Assembly: GCF_037392515.1 (NCBI RefSeq)
Contig: NC_090283.1
Coordinates: 18,942,501 to 19,006,500, forward strand
Direction of reading: 5' to 3'
DNA: 64,000 nucleotides
DNA from: Haliotis asinina
Lineage: Eukaryota; Mollusca; Gastropoda; Lepetellida; Haliotidae
This document shows positions 44,016-56,411 of the stretch, piece by piece (position 1 is the first letter of the stretch; each line of letters starts with the position of its first letter). The translations under genes and the position numbers were made by a program. The notes under the pieces were generated by a model. That model saw only the letters and a program-made list of their open reading frames with translations, had not been told where the DNA came from and ran no database searches.

Positions 44016-45281
44016 ATGGCTTATGAAATCCCCACAAAACAAAACAAACGTCCTCTTGAAAATGATGTTGATGATAATGACCTTCGACCGTCCAGATCAA
44101 TTGAGTTTTGGCCACGCTTTCTTGTTATTGAATCTGCTGATAAAACGCCTCTAAAATTGAACCCGTTCGCAGTTGCCAAAGGTATTCAAGGTATTGCCGG
44201 GGAAGTAAAGAACATTAAACGGTTACGTTCAGGTGCACTGCAGGTTGAGTGTGGGAAACGGCAGCAGTCAGTCAATTTGATGAGCATAGAATCGTTTGTT
44301 GGAATTCCGGTTACTGTATTTGCTCATAAGACGTTAAACACGAGCAAAGGGATCATCAGAGACCGTGATCGGTTGTTTTCTGACATGACAGAACTTGACA
44401 TCATGACTGAAATGAAAGATCAAGGTGTGCTTGACGTCAAACGCTTTTCAGTCCGTAAAAACAATGAAAGTGTTCCAACCAATACTTATCTGTTCTCCTT
44501 TTCATCTCCGACAGCTCCAAAATCATTGAAGGCTGGTTACTGCAACATCAAGGTTGACGTGTACATTCCGAACCCGCTGAGATGTTTTAAATGTCAGAAG
44601 TACGGCCATGGTGTAAATACTTGTACATTGTCCGTTGTGTGTGCCCACTGTGGTGAGAAGACACACAGAAGATTGTACCAGCGATTTTAAGAAATGCACC
44701 AACTGCTCAGGCGACCATTCCTCATTTTCTAAACAATGTCCTGTTTGGAAAGAACAAATGGAAATAAATAAAATCAAATTCACTCAAAATATCTCTTTTT
44801 CTGAGGCCAAAAATATAGTAAAAAGATCTGATTTTCCAGAAAGTTATGCTGCAGTAGCAAAAACAACATTGGAGTCACGCTCCAAAATAACAAAATCATC
44901 CACAGGCTGCCAAACTACCTTGACTTGGGTAAATTGCGATTCTCCACAGCTTTTGTATCCTGCTATATCATCACAGACTGAGGAACCACTTCCTAGTACC
45001 TCAAAGTCGTCTTCTGATCACAAATCATCACCATCTCAGTCACATTCAAGGTCTCAATCAACATCTGATCAAACGGTGAAAAGTAAACCGAAGCCAAAGC
45101 CTGATGCTTACAACACAGTAGCAGAGCTCCTAAGGGGTCACAAAATAAAATTCAATTGTACAATAAATATGGGTCTCTTGAAGATATGGACGTTTCTGAA
45201 AATGTCCATTCTAGGGCACATAGCTTGTCGCCCTCCAAAAGAGTGCGGGGTAGATCCCCAATAAATCCACCCAAAAGATAG
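44016..45281 (+). pseudogene. C11 ORF1, frameshifted
   Basis: Starts at ATG 44016 (MAYEIPTKQNKRPLENDVDD). It is intact through the N-terminal domain and the first knuckle (CFKCQKYGHGVNTC), then loses five bases inside CAHCGEKTH at about 44660, which shifts the frame. The remainder is read in frame 44635-45264 (CTNCSGDHSSFSKQC, Ser-rich tail) with a further shift before the end. The ORF1 stop position is TAG at 45279-45281 in AAAAGATAG, shared with C1 and C10. Confidence 0.83.
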
Positions 45282-47830
45282 TTTATTCCAATAATATTGT
45301 ACAGTGGAACTGCAGAGGATTGAGGACAAATTTACATGAATTACAGTTATTAGTCCAAGATTTAACACCTTCAGCGATGTGTCTCCAAGGGACATATTTA
45401 GAACAAACAGATACATTTGACCTTCGTCATTTTAATGCATATCATTGTTTTTCACCTCCGGGTGATAGGGCCACTGGCGGATCATCCATTCTAGTCAAAC
45501 AAAACGTTATTCAAAGCCCTGTTTCACTTCATACTAATATGCAGGCTGTTGCAGTGAGAATTACTTTACATGTAGCGTTTACGCTATGCTCTCTTTATAT
45601 TTCACCATCTTCGGCTTTTGCCAAAACCGATCTTCAAGCTCTATATGATCAGCTCCCGAAGCCCTGTATTATAATGGGAGATTTAAATGGGCACAACCCA
45701 CACTGGGGTAGTGTAAATACAAACACTAGAGGTAAATTGTTGGAGGACTTTTGTTCTGACAATGACTTATGTATTTATAATGATGGTTCCAGCACATATT
45801 TACACCCTGGTACAGGGACCTATTCTGCTCTCGACTTGTCATTGACAAATTCAGAACTATTAAATGAATTCGAATGGTCAGTCCACGATGACCTCTGTGG
45901 AAGTGACCATTTTCCTACTATATTAAAAGCTGTAACTCCATCCGATGTTCCTCCATCATCAAGACGGAATTTTAAAAAGGCTAACTGGGCTTTATATGAA
46001 ACACTGTGAAAAACTAAACTAAAACTAAAAAGCCAGAACGTTTTATTGACGTTCCTGATGCTATTAAATCTTTTTCTGATGAACTGAATTCCATAGCTGA
46101 TGAGTGTATACCAAAGTCCTCTGTAGTTCCACACATAAGAAAACCATGGTTCAACGATGAGAGCAAACAAGCTAGGAAAGCAAGGAAAAAGGCAGAACAT
46201 TATTTCCGTCGCCATCCTATGGTGCATAATTTAAACAAATATAAAATTTTAAATGCTAAAGCACGGCGTACTTTTAAACAAAACAAACGCCAATCTTCTC
46301 AAAATTATGTGTCCAAAATAAATTCTCGGACACCCATGTCCAAGGTATGGAACATGGTCCAGAAAATTAAAGGTAAAGGTACTAAATCTACTGTCCATCA
46401 TCTTAAACATGGAGATCAATTGCTTACTTATAAATCAGATATTGCTAATAAACTGGGTGAAACCCTTGCTAAACACTCTTCCTCTTCAAATTATGTACCA
46501 AAATTCCAGCAATATCAAAAACAAGAAGAAAAGAAAACTATTAATTTCAATTCTGATAATGGGGAAGATTATAATGAAACGTTTTCTATTCATGAACTCC
46601 ATACTGCTCTTGATCAAGCTCATGACACTGCTACAGGAGCTGATAACATACATTATCAACTCCTGAAGCACTTACCGGAATCCTGCCTAGAAACTCTTCT
46701 CAATATTTTTGATGATGTTTGGACATCGGGTAACTTTCCTCCTTCATGGTGTGACGCCATAGTGGAACGCATGATAAATAATCGACTTGTTTGGTACTTG
46801 GAAACAAATAACCTTATCACAGATATACAATGTGGTTTCCGTAAAAACAGAAGTACTGTCGATCACTTAGTGCGACTGGAATCATTTGTTAAAAACGCAC
46901 TAATTAATCAACAACATGCTGTGTCTATCTTTTTTGATCTTGAAAAAGCATATGACACAACCTGGAAACATGGTATTTTGAGGGATTTACATGACTTTGG
47001 TTTGCGAGGTCGTTTGCCTCAATTTATTGCCAACTTTTTAAATGACAGACAATTCCAGGTCCGTGTGGGTTCTACCCTGTCTGATCATTACAATCAGGAT
47101 CAGCGTGTTCCACAAGGCAGTATTTTATCTGTCACTCTTTTTAGCATCAAGATCAACAGTTTATCAAAGGTTTTAAACGATTCAATTGATGGATCGTTAT
47201 TTGTGGATGATTTTAATATTTTTTGTCGTGGTTAAAATATGCATACAATTGAACGGCAATTGCAGTTGTGTTTAAACAAAATAGATAAATGGTGTCTTGA
47301 AAACGGCTTTAAATTTTCCAAATCGAAAACTAACTGCATACATTTTGTCGTAAATACAAACAGCATAAAGACCCTGAACTGTCTCTAGATGGGACGCCCA
47401 TTTAAGTTGTGATGCAAGCCAAATTCTTGGGCCTAATCTTTGATTAACATTGAACTTTTTTACCACATATTTAATCTCTTAAAACTAAATGCCTGAAAGC
47501 ACTTGACTTGTTGAAAGTGGTTTCAAATTCAAAATGGGGAGGGGATTAAACTACCCTTCTCCATCTATATCGATCACTCGTTCGTTCTGAACTTGATTAT
47601 GGCTCCATCGTCTATGGTGGAGCCCGCAAAAGCAATCTTAAACTTCTTGATCCTGTCCATCACCAAGGTCTAAGACTTTGTCTTGGATCCTTCAGAACTT
47701 CACCTATTGACAGTCTTTACGTTGAGGCCGATTAACCATCACTTGCACAATTATCTTTACAATATATCACAAAACTATACTCTAACGAATCTAACCCTGC
47801 ATATAACTGTGTCTTCAATCCTCTTTATGA
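45282..47830 (+). pseudogene. C11 ORF2: endonuclease and reverse transcriptase, broken
   Basis: The ORF2 frame enters without an AUG (IVYSNNIVQWNCRGLRTNLH), overlapping ORF1 in the -1 frame. The first Met is 45320, past the conserved WN of the endonuclease. The endonuclease (MGDLNGHNPHWGS, GSDHFPT) ends at a stop at 46009 caused by an extra AAACT-rich stretch. The frame 46219-47235 has the linker and reverse transcriptase with an in-frame ~30-residue loss (CDAIVERMINNRLVW), FFDLEKAYDTTW, RVPQGSILSVTLF and LFVDDFNIF, then TAA. The thumb, 47236-47830, is heavily frameshifted. Confidence 0.85.
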
Positions 47831-47834
47831 GGAT

Positions 47835-48875
47835 TTGTTTAGCAAAAGGTCTTCTCTTGTTCCACCTCTTGGGCTCAGAATAAAGCCGTTTATTGCTGCT
47901 GCTGGTATTGAGCTGGACAATATAGCTCCTTTCCGTCTTCTTTCCTCTCCCCCTTGGCAGTTGGTTAGGCCACATGTTGACCTAACATTAACTACATTTA
48001 AAAACTCAGAAACGAATGAATTACAGTATAAACAGGAATATAATCAATTGAAACATATATATAACAATTACAAATCCTTATTTACAGATGGGTCCAAGGA
48101 CGGTGGTGCAGTTGCTTGCGCTACTGTCATTGGATCCAGAACAATATCTTTTAGATTACCAGATAATAGTTCTATTTTTACAGCTGAAGCTAACGCCATA
48201 TTAACAGCTCTTAAATATATTAAAAGACACCCGAAACGTAAACAGTATATAATATATTCAGACTCTCTTTCTTCCCTTCAGGCTATTAAAAATATTTCTT
48301 GTAAACATCCACTTTTAATTGAAATTACTGAACTGTATAATGCTCTTGCTACTGGCCAATACGACATCGTCTTTTGTTGGTTACCCAGTCACGTAGGTAT
48401 TTCTGGGAATGTGATGGCCGATCTTGCTGCCAAGGCAGCACTCAGGAAATCTGTGACGCCACTTCTTCTTCCATATTCAGATTACAAAGTTAGCATTAGA
48501 ACGTATATCCGTGATCTGATGCAGAAGAAGTGGGACACTCAAGTAGGTATCAATAAATTACATGAAATAAAACCGTATATTTGCTACACCTACTTGGGTT
48601 GTCAGTCCAGATTTGAGGAGGTCATCATGCGACGATGCCGTATTGGCCACACAAGATATACACATAAATATTTGCTTAAAGGTCAGCAATCTCCGTTTTG
48701 TATCCCTTGTGATGGAAGAATCACAGTCAAGCATATCCTGCTTGACTGTGTTGAGCATTTTATTACAAGGGATCAGTATTTTAATCCACGAACTCTGAAG
48801 GATCTTCTTAATAACACAAGCTCTCATTTAATCATTGCATTTTTAAAAGAATTGGATTCATTGACCGAATTGTAA
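47835..48875 (+). pseudogene. C11 ORF2, thumb end, RNase H and Cys/His motif
   Basis: Open for 346 codons through the linker (TTFKNSETNELQYKQEY), RNase H (LFTDGSKDGGA, FTAEANAILTA, IIYSDSLSSLQA, CWLPSHVGISGNVMADLAA) and the C-terminal motif CIPCDGRITVKHILLDC. It has the linker in frame, like C8 and C12. It is not a gene on its own; its upstream part is broken. Confidence 0.85.
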
Positions 48876-49111
48876 ATAGATAAATATTTTATTATTGGAA
48901 GTTTAAAGTCATAACTGTGCTTGTTAGTGGCTGTATCCTCAAAGGGGGTTGAAGTAATGTAAAACTATTGTCCTCCTGAGAGGGTACGTAAGTCCACAAA
49001 CATTCAAAGTAAATTCTAAATTTCCACCTTTTTAATCGTAGTATAAGTGTTTTTTATTGTATGGCTAGATTTCCCAAATTGCTGACGGCTGAGGGGATGA
49101 TGTAAATCCAG

Positions 49112-49161
49112 CTAGGGTCCATGCAGGTAGCAAAGGTACTGTAAGTCCCCATGGTCCCTAG
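49112..49161 (+). promoter_or_regulatory. LINE 3' UTR hairpin (conserved core)
   Basis: CTAGGGTCCATG (49112-49123) can pair with CATGGTCCCTAG (49150-49161) over 11 of 12 positions with a central T-T mismatch, around a 26-nt loop. The block and the GATCTACCTTCAGTTGTT that follows it are conserved in all copies that keep the 3' UTR, and are still visible in the old relic C5. It is probably an RNA structure used in reverse transcription or export; the role is inferred. Confidence 0.55.
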
Positions 49162-49350
49162 TATGGTGATCTACCTTCAGTTGTTAGCAATCTATAGCCC
49201 ATTTTTATCTTGTATTGTCCTCTGTAGATAAATTGTTTTAGGTATAGTTACTAGTTTTATATTCTCATCTGTGATATTCTAGTTGTTTTACTGTCCTTCA
49301 CTGACAGGTTTTATAATAGACATATATTTCATTTCAGTATTAAATGTTCT

Positions 49351-49409
49351 CGTCACGATATGGCTGAGATATTGCCGATGTGACGTAAAATATTAACTCA
49401 CTCACTCAC
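49351..49409 (+). promoter_or_regulatory. LINE 3' terminal hairpin and CTCA tail
   Basis: CGTCAC (49351-49356) pairs with GTGACG (49380-49385) around a 23-nt loop with GATATGGCTGAGATATTGCC, followed by TAAAATATTAACTCACTCACTCAC. The last bases of the element are the simple repeat on which target-primed reverse transcription ends or starts. The SINE copies carry the same arrangement with a different but paired stem. Confidence 0.7.
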
Positions 49410-49421
49410 CCAGACCTTGGA

Positions 49422-50448
49422 CATCGGCGTGCGTGAATTAAGTTTGGAGACATAATTTCTCCAAGATTGTCGTTTGTTTTGTTTAAACGTACGACGCGCC
49501 TTTGCATTCAGTATTTTGAATTTATTTAAGTTATGGACAGTTGGGTGACAGCGAAAATAATGTTCTGCCTTTTTCCTCGCTTTTCTGGCCTGTCTGCAAT
49601 TTGCATTGAACCATGGTTTTCGTACATGTGGAGTCGTAGAGGACTTTGGTATACACTCATCAGCTATTTTATTTAAAATGTCAGAAAACGTTTCAATGGG
49701 GTCAGTTATATTAGTGAAACACTCAGGTCGCAGTTTTGATTCACACATAGTTTGATATAAAGACCAGTTAGCCTTCGAAAAGTTCCATCTTGTAAACAGA
49801 ATCAGATGGAGTAATTTGTGAGAGGATAGTTGGGAAGTGGTCACTTCCACAAAGGTCATTATGAACAGACCAATCAAATTCATTGAGGAGGTTAGAATCT
49901 GCCAGAGATAAGTCTAGAGAAGAATAAGTGCCAGTTGCAGGATGCAGATAGGTGCTTGAATCATCATTAAATATGCACAGATCATTATTTGAAATGAAAT
50001 CTTCAAGTATTTTGCCCTTAGCATTAGTGTTAGTACTGCCCCATAATGGGTTGTGACCGTTTAGGTCACCCATAATAATACATGGCTTCGGGAGTTGGTC
50101 ATATAGTGATTGAAGATCAATCTGTTGTAGTGTTGAAAAAGGCGGAATATACAGAGAGCATAGTGTAAATGCTACTCCCAGAGTCAGTCGCACAGCAACA
50201 GCTTGTAGATTAGTTTTAAGTGTAACAGGGCTGTGAATAACATCCCGTCGTATGAGGATAGTGGAACCTCCAGTGGCCCTATCACCTGGAGGGGAAAAAT
50301 AATGATACGCTTCAAAATGATGTAAACTAAAGTTATCTGTCTGTTTCAGATATGTCTCTTGCAGACAGAACGCTGATGGTGCTAAATCCTGGATTAACAA
50401 CTGTATTTCATTAAAATTTGTTCGTAGTCCTCTACAGTTCCACTGCAC
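49422..50448 (-). pseudogene. C10 ORF2, endonuclease and linker part
   Basis: The minus-strand frame 49768-50448 holds the endonuclease: QWNCRGLRTNFNE, QETYLKQTD, MGDLNGHNPLWGS and GSDHFPT. A frameshift at about 49790-49800 separates it from 49422-49883, which carries the linker (CRQARKARKKAEHYFRCHPT, RTFKQNKRQSWRNYVSK) and stops at the C11 insertion site in RTPMSKVW. The ORF2 frame has no AUG before QWNC. Confidence 0.85.
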
Positions 50449-50465
50449 GATATGCTGAGATGGAC

Positions 50466-50968
50466 CTATCTTTTAGGTGGATTAATAGGGGATCTACCCC
50501 GTACCTTCTTCGAGGGCGACAAGCCATGTGCCCTAGAATGGACGTTTTCAGACACGTCCATGTCCTCAAGCGATCCGTATCTATTAAATAATCTGATCTT
50601 ATCATCTGACCCCTTTGGGGCCCTGCCACTTTGCTTTGTGAAAGAATCTGGTTTCGGTTTGGTTTTGCTTTTGAAAACTGGTTGAACGTTTCTGTTAGAC
50701 TGAGTCATTTGAGATGCCTGAGAAGATGTATCACAAGCAGAAGATGGTTCTGATTGGGTTTGGGGCTTGTCAGGAAGTGGTTCCACAGTTTGTGTAGATA
50801 TTACAGGCGGTAACATCATAGGAGATTCGGTTTTAAGCCAAGTCAAGTTCGTTTGACAGCTTGCAGATGACGTGGTTACTGTATGGGTTTTATCAGACGT
50901 TGTTTTTGGAATGGAAGCATACGTTTCCTTAATCTCAGAACCTAAGACAATCTTTTTTGCATCAGAGA
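50466..50968 (-). pseudogene. C10 ORF1, C-terminal third
   Basis: The frame 50466-50846 plus the preceding codons to 50968 read FSDAKKIVLGSE..., a Ser/Thr/Gln-rich stretch, then LFNRYGSLEDMDVSENVHSR and the basic end KKVRGRSPINPPKR with TAG. Upstream (to the right) the tail of C12 replaces the knuckles and N-terminal domain. The C-terminal Leu-Glu-Asp-Met-Asp-Val-Ser block is shared by all ORF1 copies that retain this region. Confidence 0.8.
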
Positions 50969-51543
50969 ATGAGTGAGTGAGTTATCATTTAATGTCACGT
51001 CGGCAACATTGCAGCCATATTGTGACGAGAATATACGTGACATAAAAAGGAATATATAGTAATATTATGACAAACTGTCGACGAAGGACAGTAAAACCAC
51101 TAGACTATCACAGTTAGTATTTAAAACTAGCGTAGAAACTTAAAAGCTAATATTATCACTATTTGGACAGTACATTATAAAAACAGGCCATAGATCGCCA
51201 ACAACCGAAGGTAAATCACCATACTAGGGACCATGGGGACTTACAGTACCTCAGCTACCTGCATGATCCCTAGCTGGATTTACACCATCCCCTCAGCTGC
51301 TGGCGACTGTATGCAAGATTAGCCACAATTTAAAATTACACATATTCTACGAATAAAAAAGTGGAAGATTAAATCTGACTTCAACTGTTTTTCCTGACTT
51401 ACGTACCCTCTCAGGAGGACAATAATTTTACGGTACTTCAACCCCCTTCGAGGATACAGCCACTAACAATCTTAGTTGCTAATTTAACTTCCAATCATAA
51501 AACATTTATCTATTTACACTTCATGTAACAGGTCTAATTCCTT

Positions 51544-52428
51544 TCAAAACGCAATGATTAAACGATAACTAACATTACTAAAAAGATCCTTCATAGTTCT
51601 TGATTTAAAAAAGTTATCCCTTGTGATGGAATATTCAACACAGTCAAGCAAGACATGCTTGACTGTGATTCTTTCATCACAAGGGATACAAAACGGAGGA
51701 TCTTCACCTTTAAGCAAATATTCATGTGTATATCGTGTGTGGCCAATACGACATCGTCGCATGATGACCTCCTCAAATCTGGACTGACAACCCACGTAGG
51801 TGTAACCAATGTAGGGTTTTATTTCATGTAATTTGTTGATACCTTCTTGAGTGTCCCACCTCTTCTGCATCAGATCACGGATGTAAGACCTAATGATAGC
51901 ATTATAGTCAGTGTATGGAATAAGAAGTGGTGTCACAGATTTGTTGAGTGCTGCTTTAGCAGCAAGGTTTGCCATTGTGTTACCAGAAATGCCAACGTGG
52001 CTGGGTAACCAACAGAAGACGATGTCGTATTGGCCAGTAGCAAGATTATTATACAATTCAATAATATCAATTAAAAGTGGATGTTTACAAGAAATATTTT
52101 TAATAGCCTGAAGACAAGAAAGGGAGTCGGAATAGATTATATACTGTTTATGTTTAGGGTGTCTTTGAATATATTTCAGAGCTGTCAATATGCCGTTAGC
52201 TTCAGCTGTAAAAATAGAACTATTATCTGGTAATCTAGAAGATATTGTTCTGGATCCAATGACAGTGGCACAGGCCACTGCGCCACCATCCTTGGACCCA
52301 TCTGTAAATAAGGATTTATAATTGCTATATCTATGTTTCAATTGATTATATTCTTGTTTATATTGTAATTCATTTGTTTCTGATTTTTTAAATGTAGTTA
52401 ATGTTAGGTCGACCTGTGGCCTAACCAA
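51544..52428 (-). pseudogene. C12 ORF2, RNase H and Cys/His end
   Basis: Open 294-codon frame with linker TTFKKSETNELQY, LFTDGSKDGGA, FTAEANGILTA, IIYSDSLSCLQA, CWLPSHVGISGNTMANLAA (last catalytic Asp changed to Asn) and CIPCDERITVKHVLLDC. The reverse transcriptase frame ends upstream at 52512 because of a short deletion near 52528, so the two are no longer one protein. Confidence 0.85.
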
Positions 52429-52511
52429 TTGCCAAGGAGGAGAAGAAAGGAGACGGGAAGGAGCTATATGATCCAGCTCAATGCCGACAGCAGAAATAAG
52501 TGATTTTATTC

Positions 52512-55178
52512 TTAAACCAAGAGGCGGGAAGATTTCTTATTGTATAAATCCTCATAGAGAGGATTGAAGACACAGTCATATGCAGGGTTTGACTCATGGG
52601 AACATAGTTTTGTGATATACTGTAAAGCTAATTTTATACGTCGCTGCTCAAGAGATGGCTCATCAGTCTGGACATAAAGGCTGTCAACAGGTGAAGTTCT
52701 GAAAGATCCAAGACAAAGTCTTAGACCTTGGTGGTGGACAGAATCTAAAAGTTTTAGGTTGCTTTTACAGGCTCCACCATAAACGATGGAGCCATAATCA
52801 AGTTTAGACCGTATCAATGATCTATATAAGTGAAGGAGGGTAGCTTGATCACCTCCCCAGTTTAATAAATCCAGCGCCTTCAGGCATTTATTTTTTAGGG
52901 ACTTGATATGGGGGAGAAACGTTAAATGTGAGTCGAAAATCAGACCCAAGAACTTTGCCTCCTTAACAACTTTGATGGGAGTACTATTTAGAAACAATTC
53001 TGGATCTTTATGCGGTTTGTATTTTCTACAGAAATGTATACAATTGGTTTTCGTTTTAGAAAATTTAAAGCCGTTTTCTAGACACCATTTGTTAATTTTG
53101 TTTAAACACAACTGCAGTTGCCGTTCAATAGTATGCATATTTTTTCCACGACAAGAAATATTAAAATCATCCACGAAAAGTGATCCATCGATTGAATCAT
53201 TTAAAACCTTGGATAAACTGTTTATCTTGATACTAAAGAGTGTTACAGACAAAATACTGCCTTGTGGAACACCCTGATCCTGATTATAATGGTCAGACAG
53301 GGTTGATCCCACTCGGACTTGAAATTGCCTGTCTTTTAAAAACTCTGATATAAAAAGAGGCAAACGGCCTCTCAAACCAAACTCATGTAAATCCTTTAAA
53401 ATGCCATGCTTCCCGGTCGTATCATAAGCTTTCTCAAGATCAAAAAAAATTGATACAGCATGTTCTTTATTGACGATAGCATTTTTAACGAAGGATTCCA
53501 AACGTACCAAATGATCAATGGTACTGCGATTTTTCCTGAAACCACATTGAATATTGGTTATTAGGTTATTGGTTTCAAGATACCAAACTAATCTATTATT
53601 CACCATACGTTCCATGGTTTTACAGACACAACTCGTTAAAGAGATTGGTCTGTAGTTAGACGGATCAGTATGATCTCGGCCAGGTTTTGGTATAGGGACT
53701 ACAATGGCATTACGCCACGAAGGTGGGAAACTCCCTGTAGTCCATTTCATATCAAATATATTTAGCAGTGTTTCCAAACACGATTCGGGCAAATGCTTCA
53801 GGAGCTGATAGTGGATATCATCAGCTCCTGTTGCTGTATCATGAGCTTGCTCAAGGGCAGTTTGGAGCTCATGTAACGAAAATAATTCGTTATAATCTTC
53901 ACCATTGTCCGAGGTAAAATTTAATCTCTTCTTTTCCTGTTGCCTCGGGTATGTTTGAAACTCAGGGAGGTAATTGGGTGAGGATGAATGTTTTGCGGGA
54001 GTTTCACCAAGTTTATTTGCAATGTCAGTTTTATTAGTTAAGACAATTTCACCATTCTTTAGATGGTGAACTGTTGATTTAGAACCTTTGCCCTTTATTC
54101 TATGAATCATGTTCCATACCTTTGAGACAGGCGTGCGTGAATTGATTTTAGCAACATAATATCGCCAAGACTGCCGCTTATTTTGCTTAAAAGTGCGTCT
54201 AGCTTTGGCATTGGAAATTTTAACTCTGTCTAGATTATGTACGGTAGGGTGTCGGCGAAAATACTTTTCTGCTTTTTTCCTACACTTTCTGGCCTGTTTA
54301 CATTCGTTATTGAACCATGGCTTACGAATATGTGGAACTGCAGAGGCCTGGGGTATAGTTCGGTCAGCAATATCATTCAATAAATCAGAAAATAATTGTA
54401 TTGGGTCATCGCTGTTCGCAAAAACATCATGTTTTAAAAGATCAGTACATAATGTTGTATGTAATGACCAATCAGCCTGGGCAAAATTCCTTCTAGATAA
54501 AGGTGGATCATCACCAGGGTTGATTGTTTTGAGAATGGTAGGGAAGTGATCACTCCCACATAGATCATCATGGACATGCCATTCAAATTCATTATATAAG
54601 TTGGAATCGGTTAGTGATAAATCCAGGGAAGAATATGATCCCGTAGCTGGATGTAGGTAAGTGGTAGAATCGTCATTGAAAATACACAAATTGTTATCTG
54701 AAATCAATTCTTCAAGTAGTTTTCCTTTAGTATTTGTGTGAGGACTACCCCAAAGCGGGTTGTGTCCGTTAAGATCGCCCATGATGACACAAGGCTTCGG
54801 AAGCTGATCATACAGATTTTGAAGATCCGATTGTTGAATATTAGAAGAAGGAGGTAAATACAAGCTGCACAATGTCAATGCAATGTGCAAGGTCAGACGA
54901 ACAGCAACAGCTTGAAGATCCGTAGTTAGAGTAACAGGGCTATGGATGACACTCTCATGTACCAAAATAGAAGCACCTCCAGTAGCCTTATCACCTGGAG
55001 GGGCAAAAGAGTGATAATCCCTGTACTGTCTCAGATTAAAGTTATCTGTATATTTAAGATATGTCTCTTGAAGACACAATGCTGACGGTTTAAGATCGTG
55101 TATGAGTAATTCTATTTCACTTAAGTTACTCCTCAGTCCTCTGCAATTCCACTGAATTAGATTTGTCAAGTGATTCAT
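52512..55178 (-). pseudogene. C12 ORF2: endonuclease and reverse transcriptase, nearly intact
   Basis: An 888-codon open frame from ATG 55178 (MNHLTNLIQWNCRGLRSN), overlapping the ORF1 stop as ATGA. Endonuclease motifs: QETYLK, MGDLNGHNPLWGS, LDLSLTDS, GSDHFPT. Reverse transcriptase: PIPKPGRDHTDPSNYRPISL, FFDLEKAYDTTG, GVPQGSILSVTLF, LFVDDFNIS, KFLGLIFDSHLTFLPHI. A short in-frame loss in the thumb (LDLLNWGGDQ, lacking KVVSNSK) and the frameshift at its end prevent a full protein. It is one of the two longest unbroken ORF2 frames in the window. Confidence 0.88.
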
Positions 55179-56411
55179 GGTGGCTTAATTGGAGTCAGGC
55201 CACGTGAATGTGAGGAGGGATTATTCCTCCGTGTGTCCTGTGAGGACAGAGTAAACTCCATATCTAGAGGTGCAAAGGTATTCTGTGTTAAAACGTTATG
55301 AGAGGAAGGGACAGTAGATTGTTTGTCTCTGTTTAATCTCTTTCCTTTCTTCTGTTTTGAACTGTCATTGACTGGTTTAGAAACAGACGTTTCAGATTGT
55401 TGCTCATGGTGATTTTCTGTTTGAGAAGCAGACGTAGAATGTGTGACTTGCGGAGTACTCTGAAGGGCTGAAGTTGAAGGAATGGGTTTATTGGATGTTA
55501 CCCATGTCACGTCAGTCTTACATGAAACGGAGGAAGTTGCTACAGAGCGAGTGACTGCAGCCGAGTAGTTCAGGTTTGATGGAGTTTGAGTTGATGGAGT
55601 CAACAATTTCTTGGCCTCGAGGTATGAAATATTGTTTAGACATTTGATTTTCATTACCTGAGATTCCCGCTGATACATGGGGCAGGACGTTGATGAAGCA
55701 GAATGGGGACCATTACAGTTTGCACACTTATATTCTCGCTCACAGTCGGAACCCTCATGTCGATCTCCACAGCGGTGGCATACTTATTGGTTTCGACATG
55801 ATTGCGATCCATGCCCGAAATGTTGACAGTTATAACAACGGAGAGGACTGGGGACATACACATCCACTCCGATGTTAAAATAACCAGCTTTGATAGACTC
55901 TGGAAGAGATGAACGGTCAAAAGTCAGTAAATAGGTGTTTGTTTTCACGATCAATCCTTCTTTCTTGATCGTAAAACGTTTCACTGAAGATATACCTTGA
56001 TCTGCCAACTCTGAAGCAATTTCCTCCTCTGACATATCAGCGAGACAGCGTGCTCTGTCACGGATAATGCCACGACAAGAATTAAGGGTTCTATGGACAG
56101 ATACAACAACCTCTATATTTGCAAATGTCTTGATTGATAAAAGATTTAGAGATTGCTGTCTCCGTGCACACTCGACAAGGAGTGAGCCACTGCGAAGACG
56201 AGTAACATTTTTAACTTCTCCACAAATTCCTGAGATGGCCTTCGAGATTGCAAAGGGATTAAGTTTAATTGGAAGGAAGTCTGAAGACTCAATAACAACA
56301 AATCTAGCCCATGAATCACTGTTAGAACACACATTTCCAGTAGAGAGATCTAAATCCTCCAAGCGTCTCTTTTTTTCGTTTCTAGAAGAACCAGAAGGTG
56401 TAAGTGCCATG
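55175..56411 (-). pseudogene. C12 ORF1, one premature stop
   Basis: Starts at ATG 56411 (MALTPSGSSRNEKKRRLEDL), N-terminal domain WARFVVIESSDFLPIKLNPF. The knuckles are CYNCQHFGHGSQSC, then a TAA at 55784-55786 right after CRNQ, and CHRCGDRHEGSDC and CANCNGPHSASSTSC continue in the same frame to the end at 55175. The single nonsense codon is the only break seen. The C-terminal part (TPSNLNYSAAVTRSVATSSV, SSQDTRRNNPSSHS) differs from other copies more than the N-terminal part. Confidence 0.85.

Larger units (their letters stand above)
43445..49409 (+). mobile_element. LINE copy C11, full length, inserted in C10
   Basis: A plus-strand copy of 5,965 bp, from GGCACCCG at 43445 to the CTCACTCAC tail at 49409, in opposite orientation to its host C10. 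It is flanked by a perfect 12-bp duplication ccagaccttgga (43433-43444 and 49410-49421). ORF1 and ORF2 have several frameshifts, a 90-bp deletion in the reverse transcriptase fingers and a stop after motif C. It gives the clearest view of both element ends on the plus strand. Confidence 0.93.
40261..50970 (-). mobile_element. LINE copy C10, host of C11, right end lost at C12
   Basis: Minus-strand copy present as 40261-43444 (tail, 3' UTR, RNase H, reverse transcriptase) and 49422-50970 (linker, endonuclease, ORF1 C-terminus), split by C11. The left end abuts the Gypsy element. On the right the ORF1 reading (…FSDAKKIVL) is cut at 50970 by the tail of C12, and no continuation is found beyond C12 at 57049. 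The 5' half of ORF1, the 5' UTR and the second target duplication are therefore missing. Confidence 0.87.

Noticed and set aside
55690..55920. A separate small protein on the minus strand (55654-55920) with Cys-rich content
   Set aside because: It is a shifted frame of the C12 ORF1 knuckle region, not an independent gene.
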